The notes beneath the pieces are model-generated. The model ran no database searches. It was not told where the DNA came from and saw only the letters and a list, made by a program, of their open reading frames with translations. From Pseudolabrys sp. (lineage in GTDB: Bacteria > Pseudomonadota > Alphaproteobacteria > Rhizobiales > Xanthobacteraceae): a DNA stretch of 64,000 nucleotides. Location of the stretch: assembly GCA_026125895.1 (NCBI GenBank), contig JAHCKG010000016.1, positions 1-64,000 on the forward strand, read 5' to 3'. The first letter of the stretch is position 1, and each line of letters starts with the position of its first letter. Both the position numbers and the translations under genes were made by a program. Of the stretch, positions 18,849 through 27,006 are shown one piece after another.

Positions 18849-18899
18849 GACCTCGGCTTTTCGCGAACCTCACCATTCCTTCATAAGGCAAACAACGTC

Positions 18900-20303
18900 A
18901 TGAAACCGCGCACCCTGTACGACAAGATCTGGGACGACCACGTCGTCGACATTCAAGAAGACGGCACCGCGCTGCTCTACATCGATCGCCACCTCGTACA
19001 TGAGGTGACGAGCCCGCAAGCCTTCGAAGGCCTGCGCAATGCCGGCCGCAAGGTGCACGCCCCGGACAAGACGCTCGCCGTCGTCGATCACAACGTGCCG
19101 ACCTCCGACCGCTCGCTGCCGAACCCCGATCCGGAAAGCGCCGAACAGATCGCGGTGCTGGCCGAGAACGCCAAGGACTTCGGCATCACCTACTTCAACG
19201 AATTCGACAAGCGTCAGGGCATCGTCCACATCATCGGCCCCGAGCAGGGCTTCACGCTGCCCGGCACCACGATCGTGTGCGGCGACAGCCACACCGCGAC
19301 GCATGGCGCCTTCGGTGCGGTCGCTTACGGCATCGGCACCTCCGAAGTCGAACACGTGCTGGCGACGCAGACATTGTTGCAGCGCAAGTCGAAGAACATG
19401 CGCGCCATCGTCGACGGCAAGCTGCCGCACGGCGTCACCGCCAAGGACATCATCCTCGCCATCATCGGCGAGATCGGCACCGCCGGCGGTACCGGCTATG
19501 CGCTGGAATATGCCGGCGAAGCCATCCGCGACCTGTCGATGGAAGGCCGCATGACCATCTGCAACATGTCGGTCGAAGGCGGCGCCAAGGCCGGCTTCAT
19601 GGCGCCCGACCAGAAGGTGTTCGATTATCTCAAGGGCCGGCCGATGGCGCCCAAGGGCGAGGCCTGGGATCAGGCGATGCGCTATTGGGAGACGCTGCAA
19701 TCGGAGGACGGCGCGCATTTCGACTGGGAGATCAAGCTCGACGCTGCCAAGCTGCCACCGATCGTCACCTGGGGCACCAGCCCGGAGCAGGTCGCATCCA
19801 TCGCCGGCCGCGTGCCGGTGCCGTCCGAGATCGCCGACGAGAAGAAGCGCATCGCCGCCGAGCGCTCGCTCGGTTACATGGGCCTCAAGGGCGGCGAGAA
19901 GATCACCGACATCAAGCTCGACCGCGTCTTCATCGGCTCCTGCACCAATGGCCGCATCGAGGACCTGCGCGAAGTCGCGCGCGTCGCGGAAGGCAAGAAG
20001 GTCAACGCCGCGGTGTCGGCGATGATCGTGCCGGGCTCGGGCCTCGTGAAGGAGCAGGCCGAAGCCGAGGGTCTCGACAAGATCTTCAAGGCGGCCGGCT
20101 TCGACTGGCGCGAGCCGGGATGCTCGATGTGCCTCGCCATGAATCCGGACAAACTTGCGCCGGGCGAGCGCTGCGCCTCGACCTCGAACCGTAACTTCGA
20201 GGGCCGTCAGGGCCACAAGGGCCGCACCCATTTGGTGTCGCCGGCCATGGCCGCCGCCGCCGCGATCGCCGGCCATTTCGTTGACGTGCGCGAGTGGCGC
20301 TGA
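18900..20303 (+). CDS. leuC: 3-isopropylmalate dehydratase large subunit
   Basis: Isomerises 2- to 3-isopropylmalate with LeuD in leucine synthesis, using a [4Fe-4S] cluster. The N-terminus is [16 protein letters not shown]; cluster cysteines are in [14 protein letters not shown] and in [44 protein letters not shown] is strongly conserved. The protein has 467 residues, the family length. leuD lies 1.6 kb downstream, separated by small secreted-protein genes and a zincin; leuB is about 20 kb away. Confidence 0.97.
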   Translation: MKPRTLYDKIWDDHVVDIQEDGTALLYIDRHLVHEVTSPQAFEGLRNAGRKVHAPDKTLAVVDHNVPTSDRSLPNPDPESAEQIAVLAENAKDFGITYFNEFDKRQGIVHIIGPEQGFTLPGTTIVCGDSHTATHGAFGAVAYGIGTSEVEHVLATQTLLQRKSKNMRAIVDGKLPHGVTAKDIILAIIGEIGTAGGTGYALEYAGEAIRDLSMEGRMTICNMSVEGGAKAGFMAPDQKVFDYLKGRPMAPKGEAWDQAMRYWETLQSEDGAHFDWEIKLDAAKLPPIVTWGTSPEQVASIAGRVPVPSEIADEKKRIAAERSLGYMGLKGGEKITDIKLDRVFIGSCTNGRIEDLREVARVAEGKKVNAAVSAMIVPGSGLVKEQAEAEGLDKIFKAAGFDWREPGCSMCLAMNPDKLAPGERCASTSNRNFEGRQGHKGRTHLVSPAMAAAAAIAGHFVDVREWR

Positions 20304-20323
20304 GCGATCAGCATCCCAAAATG

Positions 20324-20353
20324 AAAACGCCGCCCGATGAGGGCGGCGTTTTT
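20324..20353 (+). terminator. Rho-independent terminator of leuC
   Basis: AAAACGCCGCCC-GATGA-GGGCGGCGTTTTTA, a perfect stem with a T tract. Confidence 0.9.
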
Positions 20354-20377
20354 ATTTGTTCGATCGCCGGCTTGCGC

Positions 20378-20701
20378 TCAGTAGCAGCGGCGCACGCTGC
20401 GCCAGTGCCAGCGGCCATGACGCCAGAAGCGCACGCGCTCCCACCGGCACGGCGGACCGTAACCGTAGTAAGCAGGTCCACCGTAGTAATAGGGCCTCGG
20501 ATAAGCGTAAGGCGCGCCGAAGCCGAAATAGAAACCGCCGCCGTGATGGCGATAGCCATGATGGCCCCAGCCGCCGTGGCGGTGATGCCATTGCGCCGCC
20601 GCCGGCGTCGCCGTGGCGATCATTGCCGTGGCGGCGATGGCCGTCGCGGCACAGAGAACTTTGAAAGGCTTAGCCAGAACAGGCTTACTTAGAACCGACA
20701 T
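20378..20701 (-). CDS. Small secreted His/Gly/Tyr-rich protein
   Basis: I know no function. The ATG at 20701 gives MSVLSKPVLAKPFKVLCAAT and a signal peptide ending near TPAAAQ. The mature part is low-complexity, rich in His, Gly, Tyr and Trp (WHHRHGGWGHHGYRHHGGG, PRPYYYGGPAYYGYG) and ends in an arginine/tryptophan region with two cysteines. The length is 107 residues. Such proteins are common in Bradyrhizobium relatives; metal binding through the histidines is possible but unproven. Confidence 0.75.
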   Translation of the reverse strand: MSVLSKPVLAKPFKVLCAATAIAATAMIATATPAAAQWHHRHGGWGHHGYRHHGGGFYFGFGAPYAYPRPYYYGGPAYYGYGPPCRWERVRFWRHGRWHWRSVRRCY

Positions 20702-20763
20702 GGCGATGCTCCCGCGTCCAACGAATGTCGCCGTGGACATAACGTCGCACTGTGGCGGAAGTT

Positions 20764-21000
20764 TCACTGCCACCAGCAGTGCATCACCGGCACTATCACC
20801 GTGCCGCTCGGCCGGTGCTGCTCGACCAGGCGGGCCTGGCATTCGCGCTTGGCGTTCGGGCCGGGCTCGCGTCGCGGCGAAATGATGATGCGCTGGCGCG
20901 GCGTTTGCTGCGCGAGCTCGGTGCGCTGCTGCGATTGCGCCGAAGCCGGGGCGGCGGCCGCGATCAGGCCGGCGAGGGTAATGACGGCAAGGCGGCGCAC
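20764..21000 (-). CDS. Small secreted protein
   Basis: Unknown function. From GTG 21000 it reads VRRLAVITLAGLIAAAAPASAQS, a signal peptide with cleavage after ASA, then a basic region (TPRQRIIISPRREPGPNAKRE) and a short C-terminal part with two cysteines ending HCWWQ. It starts seven bases after the stop of the next gene upstream (21008), so the two form a small operon. The frame is open upstream to 21093, but that part overlaps the neighbour. Confidence 0.6.
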   Translation of the reverse strand: MRRLAVITLAGLIAAAAPASAQSQQRTELAQQTPRQRIIISPRREPGPNAKRECQARLVEQHRPSGTVIVPVMHCWWQ

Positions 21001-21007
21001 CGGGGCC

Positions 21008-21256
21008 CTACCAGCGCTGGCCGGATGAACGCGAAGCCGGGGCGAACAGACCGGCATGGTGGGCCCGGCGCGGCGCATAGGCGTAATGACCATGGCTCGC
21101 GGAATAACGAGTGAAGGCCTGCCGCGACGACGACGAGGAGTAGCTCACCTTGGTGTGCGGCTCCTTGCAGCCGAAGAACTCGGCCGAGGCCGGCGTGACC
21201 AGCGCGGCGCACAGCGCCCCTGCGGCGATGCTCAATCCGATGGTTTTCAGCGCCAT
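21008..21256 (-). CDS. Small secreted protein
   Basis: Unknown function. The 82 residues begin with a signal peptide (MALKTIGLSIAAGALCAALVTPASAEFF). The mature part has one cysteine (FGCKEPH), a serine run (SYSSSSSRQ) and a His/Tyr/Ala-rich tail. It is upstream of and close to the gene at 20764-21000; both may be envelope proteins. Confidence 0.65.
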   Translation of the reverse strand: MALKTIGLSIAAGALCAALVTPASAEFFGCKEPHTKVSYSSSSSRQAFTRYSASHGHYAYAPRRAHHAGLFAPASRSSGQRW

Positions 21257-21429
21257 GGCCCTATCCTCCGCGCGGCGATGCCGCGCCCCTCAGTCTGGCC
21301 ATAATAGTTAACGGGGCGCTAATCGGCAAGTCCGGGCAAAGGCTTGGCGGAAGGCCCGGGCCGGGGCACGGCGGGAGTGCGCCGCCACGGCGGCTTGGTT
21401 CGGCTGGGCCACTGGCCTAGAAGGGCGGC

Positions 21430-21855
21430 ATGGCAGGCTCTTCCGACGATCCGCAGGCCCTCCGGGGCGCGCTGGCACCCTCTCTCGACGAGATCGAGGC
21501 CTTGGCCCAGGAAGCCTATGCGCGCCTGCCCGAGACCTTCCGGGCCCTCTGCGAGGGGGTGGTGCTCAGGGTCGAGGACTTCCCGACCGAGGAGGTTCTC
21601 GACACCATGGGCGCCGAGAGCGAATTCGACCTGCTCGGCCTGTTTCAGGGCGTCGGCCTGCCGTTCCAGTCGACCCAGGTGAGCGGGCAAATGCCGAATA
21701 TGGTCTGGCTGTATCGCCGCCCTATCCTCGATTACTGGGCCGAGCACGAGGAGACCCTGGGCGCCATTGTCACCCACGTCCTGGTGCACGAGATCGGCCA
21801 CCATTTCGGCCTGTCCGACGACGACATGGCAGCCATCGAGCAGGCTGCGGACTGA
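21430..21855 (+). CDS. Zincin-like metallopeptidase family protein (DUF1025 type)
   Basis: Minimal metallopeptidase of 141 residues with HEIGHHFGLSDDDM near the C-terminus: H, H and D are the metal ligands and E the catalytic base. Other family blocks are LPETFRALCEGVVLRVEDFP and IVTHVLVHEIGHHFG. There is no signal peptide, so it is cytosolic. The substrate is unknown. It lies immediately upstream of leuD on the same strand. Confidence 0.87.
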   Translation: MAGSSDDPQALRGALAPSLDEIEALAQEAYARLPETFRALCEGVVLRVEDFPTEEVLDTMGAESEFDLLGLFQGVGLPFQSTQVSGQMPNMVWLYRRPILDYWAEHEETLGAIVTHVLVHEIGHHFGLSDDDMAAIEQAAD

Positions 21856-21933
21856 ATCCTTCCCTTGATCTTCCCTTGGCCCGGCAGGCGGGCTAAATCC
21901 TTTGCGCTGAGAACAGTCGGGAAAACTGAGCCC

Positions 21934-22539
21934 ATGGAAAAATTCGACCACCTCGAAGGCGTCGCCGCGCCGCTGCGGATCATCAATGTCGACACCGACA
22001 TGATCATTCCCAAGCAGTACCTGAAGACGATCAAGCGCACCGGGCTCGGCAAGGGCCTGTTCTCGGAGCAGCGCTATCTCGACGACGGCGCCGAGAACCC
22101 GGACTTCGTGCTCAACAAGCCCGCCTATCGCAAAGCCAAGATCCTGGTCGCCGGCGACAACTTCGGCTGCGGCTCTTCGCGCGAGCACGCGCCGTGGGCA
22201 CTGATGGACTACGGCATCCGCTGCGTGATCTCGACCTCGTTCGGCGACATTTTCTACAACAACTGCTTCAAGAACGGCATCTTGCCGATCCGCGTCTCGC
22301 CGGAAGATCTCGAGAAGCTGTTCGATGACGCTGACCGCGGTTCGAATGCGACCTTGTCGGTCGATCTCGAGAGCCAAGAAATCCGCGGGCCGGACGGCGG
22401 CGTCGTCAAGTTCGACATCGATCCGTTCCGCAAGCACTGCCTGCTGAACGGCCTCGACGACATCGGCCTGACCAAGCAGAAGCAGAGCAAGATCGAGAGC
22501 TACGAGCAGAAGGCGCAGGCCGCGCGACCCTGGGCGTAA
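21934..22539 (+). CDS. leuD: 3-isopropylmalate dehydratase small subunit
   Basis: Swivel-domain subunit that completes the LeuCD isomerase. The start ATG 21934 gives [26 protein letters not shown]. Active-site loop [16 protein letters not shown] and [17 protein letters not shown] are present. The protein has 201 residues. A longer frame upstream (from 21865) overlaps intergenic sequence and lacks similarity. A terminator follows. Confidence 0.97.
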   Translation: MEKFDHLEGVAAPLRIINVDTDMIIPKQYLKTIKRTGLGKGLFSEQRYLDDGAENPDFVLNKPAYRKAKILVAGDNFGCGSSREHAPWALMDYGIRCVISTSFGDIFYNNCFKNGILPIRVSPEDLEKLFDDADRGSNATLSVDLESQEIRGPDGGVVKFDIDPFRKHCLLNGLDDIGLTKQKQSKIESYEQKAQAARPWA

Positions 22540-22558
22540 GCTTCACGCACCGAAATAA

Positions 22559-22595
22559 AGAAGCCGCGGCCGATCAAATTCGGGCGCGGCTTTTT
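22559..22595 (+). terminator. Rho-independent terminator of leuD
   Basis: AGCCGCG ... CGCGGCT stem followed by TTTTT. Confidence 0.8.
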
Positions 22596-22659
22596 CTCGA
22601 GCGCGAAGACAGCCGTTCGAGGATTCCCTCCAGCCATCGCGCTCGCAACCGCCTTGCCA

Positions 22660-23055
22660 TTAGGCCGATGTGGCCTGGTGGATCTCGATCATATTGCCTT
22701 CGGGATCGCGCAGCGTCGCCGCTCGTCCGAATGGCACAGGCTCGATCGCGCTGATTGCCATACCATCCTTGTGTATTCGCTCCCGGACCGGGACGATGTC
22801 GTCGGTCTCGATGACGATGAACCAGTGCTGGTCATGGCCGTCGCCCCGGCCATGCGAAAGCGACGCAGTCAGCGCAATTTGCGGATAGCGCTGCCCGGGC
22901 AAGGCCAGGAAGACGCTCGCGCCTTTGTCCCGATAGAGCACCTCGAAGCCCAGGACGCCGGTGTAAAATGCCGTCATCGCCGGCAGGTCATTTACCGCGA
23001 TGAAGATATGGCTGATCCGCGCCCCCGGGATGCGAACGGGCCCCTGATCCGTCAT
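22660..23055 (-). CDS. VOC (glyoxalase/bleomycin-resistance) family protein
   Basis: Metal-dependent VOC-fold protein of 131 residues. RISHIFIAVNDLPAMTAFYTGVLGFEVL is the classic N-terminal beta-alpha-beta unit with the first metal-ligand histidine; GHDQHWFIVIETDD and LRDPEGNMIEIHQ hold the other ligands (His and Glu). The substrate cannot be told. It lies just upstream of an unknown gene on the same strand and may be cotranscribed with it. Confidence 0.88.
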   Translation of the reverse strand: MTDQGPVRIPGARISHIFIAVNDLPAMTAFYTGVLGFEVLYRDKGASVFLALPGQRYPQIALTASLSHGRGDGHDQHWFIVIETDDIVPVRERIHKDGMAISAIEPVPFGRAATLRDPEGNMIEIHQATSA

Positions 23056-23062
23056 GACGGCG

Positions 23063-23863
23063 CTACTTCACCGGTTTGAAAATGATCTCCGTGCGCAGGC
23101 CGATCGGGAAATCCGTGCGCAAGCCGCCGGTGCCGACGACCGCACCGGACAGACAGAAATCGTGGCTCGTGGCCCGGCGCGTGATGCCGGCGGCCGGAAC
23201 GCGTTCGAGCCGCGTCTCGACCGCGCTGCCGGGCAGCAGGGACAACCCGAAATTGATCGTGCCGGCGCGGACCCAGGGCGGCATCGCCGTCAGCACGCCG
23301 ATGTCGTCGCTGGGAAAGAACGCTTCCCAGAAGTCCTCAGGCTTGCCGACCCCGACATACCAATGCGGTTCGCCCTTCGTCAGCGCCGCCCAGCCGTCGG
23401 CCGGCGCATCGCCCCGCCGCTCGAGGCTGTAGCTGGTATCCGCGTCGAGGAAGCTGGCGATCATGGTGCCTTTGGGAATGCGCCGGCCATCGAGCTTCGC
23501 CGCGCCATTCGAGACCCTGGCGGCGAGTTCGGCGAACTCGCCTGGCTCCAGCGGCGCGAAACCGAATTGATAGCCGTCGGACGTCCTGGTCTTCGACACC
23601 GCCTGGAAAGCGCGCGCCGCCGCCTTCGTGGGGCGGTTGATGCGGTTGGTGGCGTGGAAGGAATCCGGCCCCGGCGTCCGGCTCATCGATTCGATCGTGT
23701 GCGTGATGCCGACCCCGATCAGCCGGTCGCCGATATCGATGCGGGTCGCTGGATTGCGTTCGTTGCCCGAACCCTTGACCAGGACTTCGCCGCCCGAACC
23801 CGAGAAGCGATTGACTTCACCGAAGAAGAACTTCTCTTCGAAACTGTCCGACAGCCGCGACAT
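23063..23863 (-). CDS. Hypothetical protein
   Basis: I do not recognise the family. From ATG 23863 (MSRLSDSFEEKFFFGEVNRF) it has 266 residues with no signal peptide and no clear membrane helix. The sequence is mixed alpha/beta, with a Gly/Ser turn (FSGSGGEVLVKGSG) and several Trp-containing segments (DGWAALTKGEPHWYVG, FWEAFFPSDD). An earlier in-frame ATG at 23917 is possible. The next gene downstream is the VOC protein, seven bases away. Confidence 0.75.
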   Translation of the reverse strand: MSRLSDSFEEKFFFGEVNRFSGSGGEVLVKGSGNERNPATRIDIGDRLIGVGITHTIESMSRTPGPDSFHATNRINRPTKAAARAFQAVSKTRTSDGYQFGFAPLEPGEFAELAARVSNGAAKLDGRRIPKGTMIASFLDADTSYSLERRGDAPADGWAALTKGEPHWYVGVGKPEDFWEAFFPSDDIGVLTAMPPWVRAGTINFGLSLLPGSAVETRLERVPAAGITRRATSHDFCLSGAVVGTGGLRTDFPIGLRTEIIFKPVK

Positions 23864-24033
23864 GATCGTCTCCGCCTTGTCCGCGTGAATGAAACACGCC
23901 GACACTAAAGACGACACCGCGCAGTCCTGCTTCTCCGAACTTGCTCGAATGGCGCGATCGAGAGCAGCGCGTCTCTTGCAAACGGTACTTGGATGTCACC
24001 ACGGGCCGCTGACGGCGCACTCACAGAGCGCGA

Positions 24034-24240
24034 TCAGAGATCGATCTGGCCGTAGACCGTGACGTTGAGGCCGATCTTGTCGCAGGTCAGCGCCACCGCC
24101 GTTTCGACGTTGCCCTGCCGGCCGAGCTTGCCATTGGCCATCGCCGCGCGCACGGCCTGGGCAATTTCCATCTGGGCCTGGGCGCGAACCGCATCGAGAT
24201 AGCGGTCGACCGACGCCCGCAATTCCTTGTCGCCGATCAT
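24034..24240 (-). CDS. Small protein, possibly DUF6494-like
   Basis: The 68 residues from ATG 24240 (MIGDKELRASVDRYLDAV) comprise an amphipathic helix region, then QMEIAQAVRAAMANGKLG and a C-terminal beta part (IGLNVTVYGQIDL). The layout recalls small DUF6494 proteins; this is from memory and tentative. No signal peptide. It is monocistronic and divergent from the bactofilin gene. Confidence 0.6.
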   Translation of the reverse strand: MIGDKELRASVDRYLDAVRAQAQMEIAQAVRAAMANGKLGRQGNVETAVALTCDKIGLNVTVYGQIDL

Positions 24241-24505
24241 GATCTTTCTCACCCGGCCGCAGGGGCGGGCCAACGTTGTTTGTTTATTTTATCCGCCCCG
24301 GACGGATTAAACAGCCGCCGAAAAGTTAATATGCGGGGCTGGTTAACGCCGGCGAGCCATGGGCGCCGCCCGCGTTATCGATAAATTCATGTTGTTCTGT
24401 CGCCCGACAGGTCAGCCGCTAGACTATGAAACATCGCTCGGCTTCGGGGCGCCCGCCGCCTTCCGTCGCGTGCATCTGGCCATGGACGACAGGAGTTTTT
24501 CAGCC

Positions 24506-25069
24506 GTGAGTTATTTCTCCCCTACAAAAAACGAAGCGCGCCCGGCCAAGCCGGTGGAAGCCGCCGCATCGCAACCCCGGCCCTCGTCGCAGCCCGCCGT
24601 GAGCGCTCCGGTCCGGCTCGGCGAAAAGGAAATCGTCTCCACCTTCGGCGCCGGACTGATGATCACCGGTAACGTCGTTTCGACCGGCGGCGTGCAGGTG
24701 TTCGGCCGCGTCGACGGCGACATCCACGCCGCGCATCTGGTGGTCGGCAAGGGCGCCAATATCAACGGCAATGCCCGCGCCCAGGATGTCGTCATCGACG
24801 GCACCTTCAAGGGCACCATTCACGGCAACAACGTGAAACTGCAGGCGACCGCGGCGGTGGAAGGCGAGATCTACAACCGCTCGCTCGCCATCGACCAGAA
24901 CGCCCAGTTCGAAGGCGTGGCGCGCCGCCTGGTGCAACCGGTCGAACCGCCGACGGACGATCAGGTCAACGGCCGCAGACAGCAGCCGGCTTTGGTGCCG
25001 GAGCAGCCGGTGGCGCAAGCCTATCCCGCCAACGATGCGGGCGGCTTTCGTCCGGTGACGACCTACTGA
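24506..25069 (+). CDS. Bactofilin (polymer-forming cytoskeletal protein)
   Basis: Bactofilins form nucleotide-free filaments that organise cell-wall or polar functions. The central region IVSTFGAGLMITGNVVSTGGVQVFGRVDGDIH ... VEGEIYNRSLAIDQNAQFEG is the right-handed beta-helix signature. Proline- and alanine-rich tails flank it. AGGAG at 24491 lies ten bases before GTG 24506 (VSYFSPTKNEARPAK), so I use that start; ATG 24482 is an alternative. The protein has about 187 residues. Confidence 0.88.
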   Translation: MSYFSPTKNEARPAKPVEAAASQPRPSSQPAVSAPVRLGEKEIVSTFGAGLMITGNVVSTGGVQVFGRVDGDIHAAHLVVGKGANINGNARAQDVVIDGTFKGTIHGNNVKLQATAAVEGEIYNRSLAIDQNAQFEGVARRLVQPVEPPTDDQVNGRRQQPALVPEQPVAQAYPANDAGGFRPVTTY

Positions 25070-25136
25070 TTCCGGCTATTCGGCCGCCAATGACGAGGCG
25101 CGGGATTGCATCCCGCGCCTTTCTGTTGCGCGGAAT

Positions 25137-26015
25137 TCAGCCCCGCACCGCGATCGCCTCGGCGATCGCCACCGTGCGCCGCGCCATGTCGGCATGCAGG
25201 CGCTCGACCATGCGCCCGTCAATCGACACCACGCCCTTCGACTTGTTCTCCGGCAGGTCGAAAGCGGCGATCATCTTGCGCGCCCAGGCGACCTCGGCCT
25301 CGCTCGGCGAGAACGCCGTGTTGCACGGCTCGATCTGGTTCGGGTGGATCAGTGTCTTGCCGTCCATGCCGAGCTCGACGCCCTGCTGGCATTCCGCGGC
25401 GAAGCCCTCGGCATTGCTCAAATCGTTATAGACGCCGTCGAGCACCTCGACGCCGTGAATGCGCGCCGCGGCGATTACCGTGGTCAGCCACGGCAGCATC
25501 GGCGCGCGGCCCGGCACCAGCCGCGCGCGCGTGTCCTTGGCGAGGTCGTTGGTGCCAAGCACGAAGCACGACAGCCGGGCCTCGGAATCGCGCGCTTCGG
25601 CGGCGATCGACAGGATGTTGAAGATGGCGAGCGGCGTCTCGATCATCGCCCAGACCCGCGTCTTGAGCGGCGCATGCATGTCCATCAGCCGCCGCCCGAT
25701 CAGCTCCAGCGTCTCCGCCGATTGCACCTTGGGGATGAGGATGGCGTCCGGCCCGGCCTGCGCCGCGGCGGCGAGGTCCTCGGCATGCCACGGCGTGTCG
25801 ACCGCATTGGTGCGGATGATGACCTCGCGGGCGCCGAAGCCGCCGGCCTTCACCGCATCCACCACTTGCTGGCGCGCCGACGCCTTGGCGTCCGGCGCCA
25901 CCGAATCCTCGAGGTCGAGGATCACGCCGTCGGCCGGCAGTGTCTTCGCCTTCTCCAGCGCGCGGGCATTCGACCCGGGCATATAGAGGACACTGCGGCG
26001 CGGACGGATGGTCAT
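25137..26015 (-). CDS. HpcH/HpaI aldolase / CoA ester lyase family protein (Mcl2-like)
   Basis: Member of the citrate-lyase-beta / malyl-CoA lyase superfamily. RPRRSVLYMPGSNARALEKA, GVILDLEDSVAP, AILIPKVQSAETL, FVLGTNDLAKDTRA and DGKTLIHPNQIE are typical; E and D residues for Mg binding are in these blocks. It resembles the (3S)-malyl-CoA thioesterase Mcl2 of the ethylmalonyl-CoA pathway, which fits the mesaconyl-CoA hydratase at 43062. The start at 26015 (MTIRPRRS) is chosen; ATG 26027 is possible. The protein has 292 residues. Confidence 0.85.
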   Translation of the reverse strand: MTIRPRRSVLYMPGSNARALEKAKTLPADGVILDLEDSVAPDAKASARQQVVDAVKAGGFGAREVIIRTNAVDTPWHAEDLAAAAQAGPDAILIPKVQSAETLELIGRRLMDMHAPLKTRVWAMIETPLAIFNILSIAAEARDSEARLSCFVLGTNDLAKDTRARLVPGRAPMLPWLTTVIAAARIHGVEVLDGVYNDLSNAEGFAAECQQGVELGMDGKTLIHPNQIEPCNTAFSPSEAEVAWARKMIAAFDLPENKSKGVVSIDGRMVERLHADMARRTVAIAEAIAVRG

Positions 26016-26077
26016 GTGGAGCCCCATGGCAAATGAACGGCCAACCCTACCGTCCACGCGCCGTGCATGCCACTGTC

Positions 26078-26857
26078 ATGGCGATGACACGTGCCGATAA
26101 CGATATCTGGCTGGCCGGCGTTGACGGCTGCCCGGGCGGCTGGCTGGTCGCGTTCGGACGGCCAGACGGCGAGATCACTGCGCCGCGCATCGTCACACGC
26201 TTTGCCGATATCGCCTTTGCCGACGAACGGCCGGCGATCATCGCCATCGACGTTCCGATCGGATTACCGAAGCAGAGTCCGGCGGGTGGCCGCGCGGCGG
26301 AGCGCGAGACGCGGGCGCTGCTCGGGATGCGCAAGTCGAGCGTGTTCCGCATTCCGTCGCGTCCCGCCGTCGAGGCCAGTGTGGCGGCCGAGCCTGCCGA
26401 TGCGCGCGAGCGCTTCTTTGCCGCTTGCGCCATCGCGCGCGAGACCTCGGACGACCGCAAGGGTTTCGCCAAGCAGGGCTTCTATATTCTCGACAAGGTG
26501 GCCGAGGTCGATGCCTTCCTGCGTGCACACAAGGACGATGCAGGCCGCGTGTTCGAGACGCACCCCGAACTCGCCTTCGTGATGATGAATGGCGGCGCGC
26601 CGCTGCCGCTGGCCAAGAAAGTGAAGAGCCGCGTCAACCCGCCGGGCCTCGACCTGCGGCGTGACCTGCTCACGCGCGCCGGCATTCCCAATGACATCGC
26701 AGCGATGAAGGCGCCGAGAGGCGCCGGCGATGACGACCTGATCGATGCGCTCGCCTGTCTGGTAACCGCGCGGCGGATTTATCGGAAGGAAGCGCGGTCG
26801 CATCCCGCCGACCCGCCGTGTGACGAGCACGGCTTGCCGATGGCGATCTGGGCTTAG
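26078..26857 (+). CDS. DUF429 domain-containing protein
   Basis: DUF429 proteins have an RNase H-like fold of unknown role. WLAGVDGCPGGWLVAF at the N-terminus, IIAIDVPIGLP, a central helical part (AACAIARETSDDRKGFAKQG) and GAGDDDLIDALACLVTA near the C-terminus match the family, with acidic residues in the expected places. The start is ATG 26078 (MAMTRADND) or ATG 26084. The protein has 259 residues and is divergent from the CoA ester lyase gene. Confidence 0.82.
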   Translation: MAMTRADNDIWLAGVDGCPGGWLVAFGRPDGEITAPRIVTRFADIAFADERPAIIAIDVPIGLPKQSPAGGRAAERETRALLGMRKSSVFRIPSRPAVEASVAAEPADARERFFAACAIARETSDDRKGFAKQGFYILDKVAEVDAFLRAHKDDAGRVFETHPELAFVMMNGGAPLPLAKKVKSRVNPPGLDLRRDLLTRAGIPNDIAAMKAPRGAGDDDLIDALACLVTARRIYRKEARSHPADPPCDEHGLPMAIWA

Positions 26858-26884
26858 GCAGGAACGCGCGGCGAACTCCGCGAG

Positions 26885-26996
26885 CTCCCTCTCCCCTTTG
26901 GGGAGAGGGTGGGGGTGAGGGGGCAAGTGAGCCCGATAGTTTGTAACCCCTCACCCGGCTCGCTTCGCGAGCCGACCTCTCCCTATGGGAGAGGTG
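26885..26996. repeat. Palindromic repeat between the DUF429 and membrane-protein genes
   Basis: CTCCCTCTCCCC-TTTG-GGGAGAGGG and ACCTCTCCC-TAT-GGGAGAGGT flank GGCTCG-CTTCG-CGAGCC; a further GGGGTGAGGGG / CCCCTCACCC pairing joins the halves. It resembles the element embedded in the RluA gene (9119). Confidence 0.8.
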
Positions 26997-27006
26997 AAAC
27001 GCAAAC

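Noticed and set aside
18870-20276. Long minus-strand frame opposite leuC (468 codons)
   Set aside because: It is antisense to a strongly conserved gene, and its protein is Asp/Arg/His/Val-rich low-complexity, as expected from GC-biased third positions.
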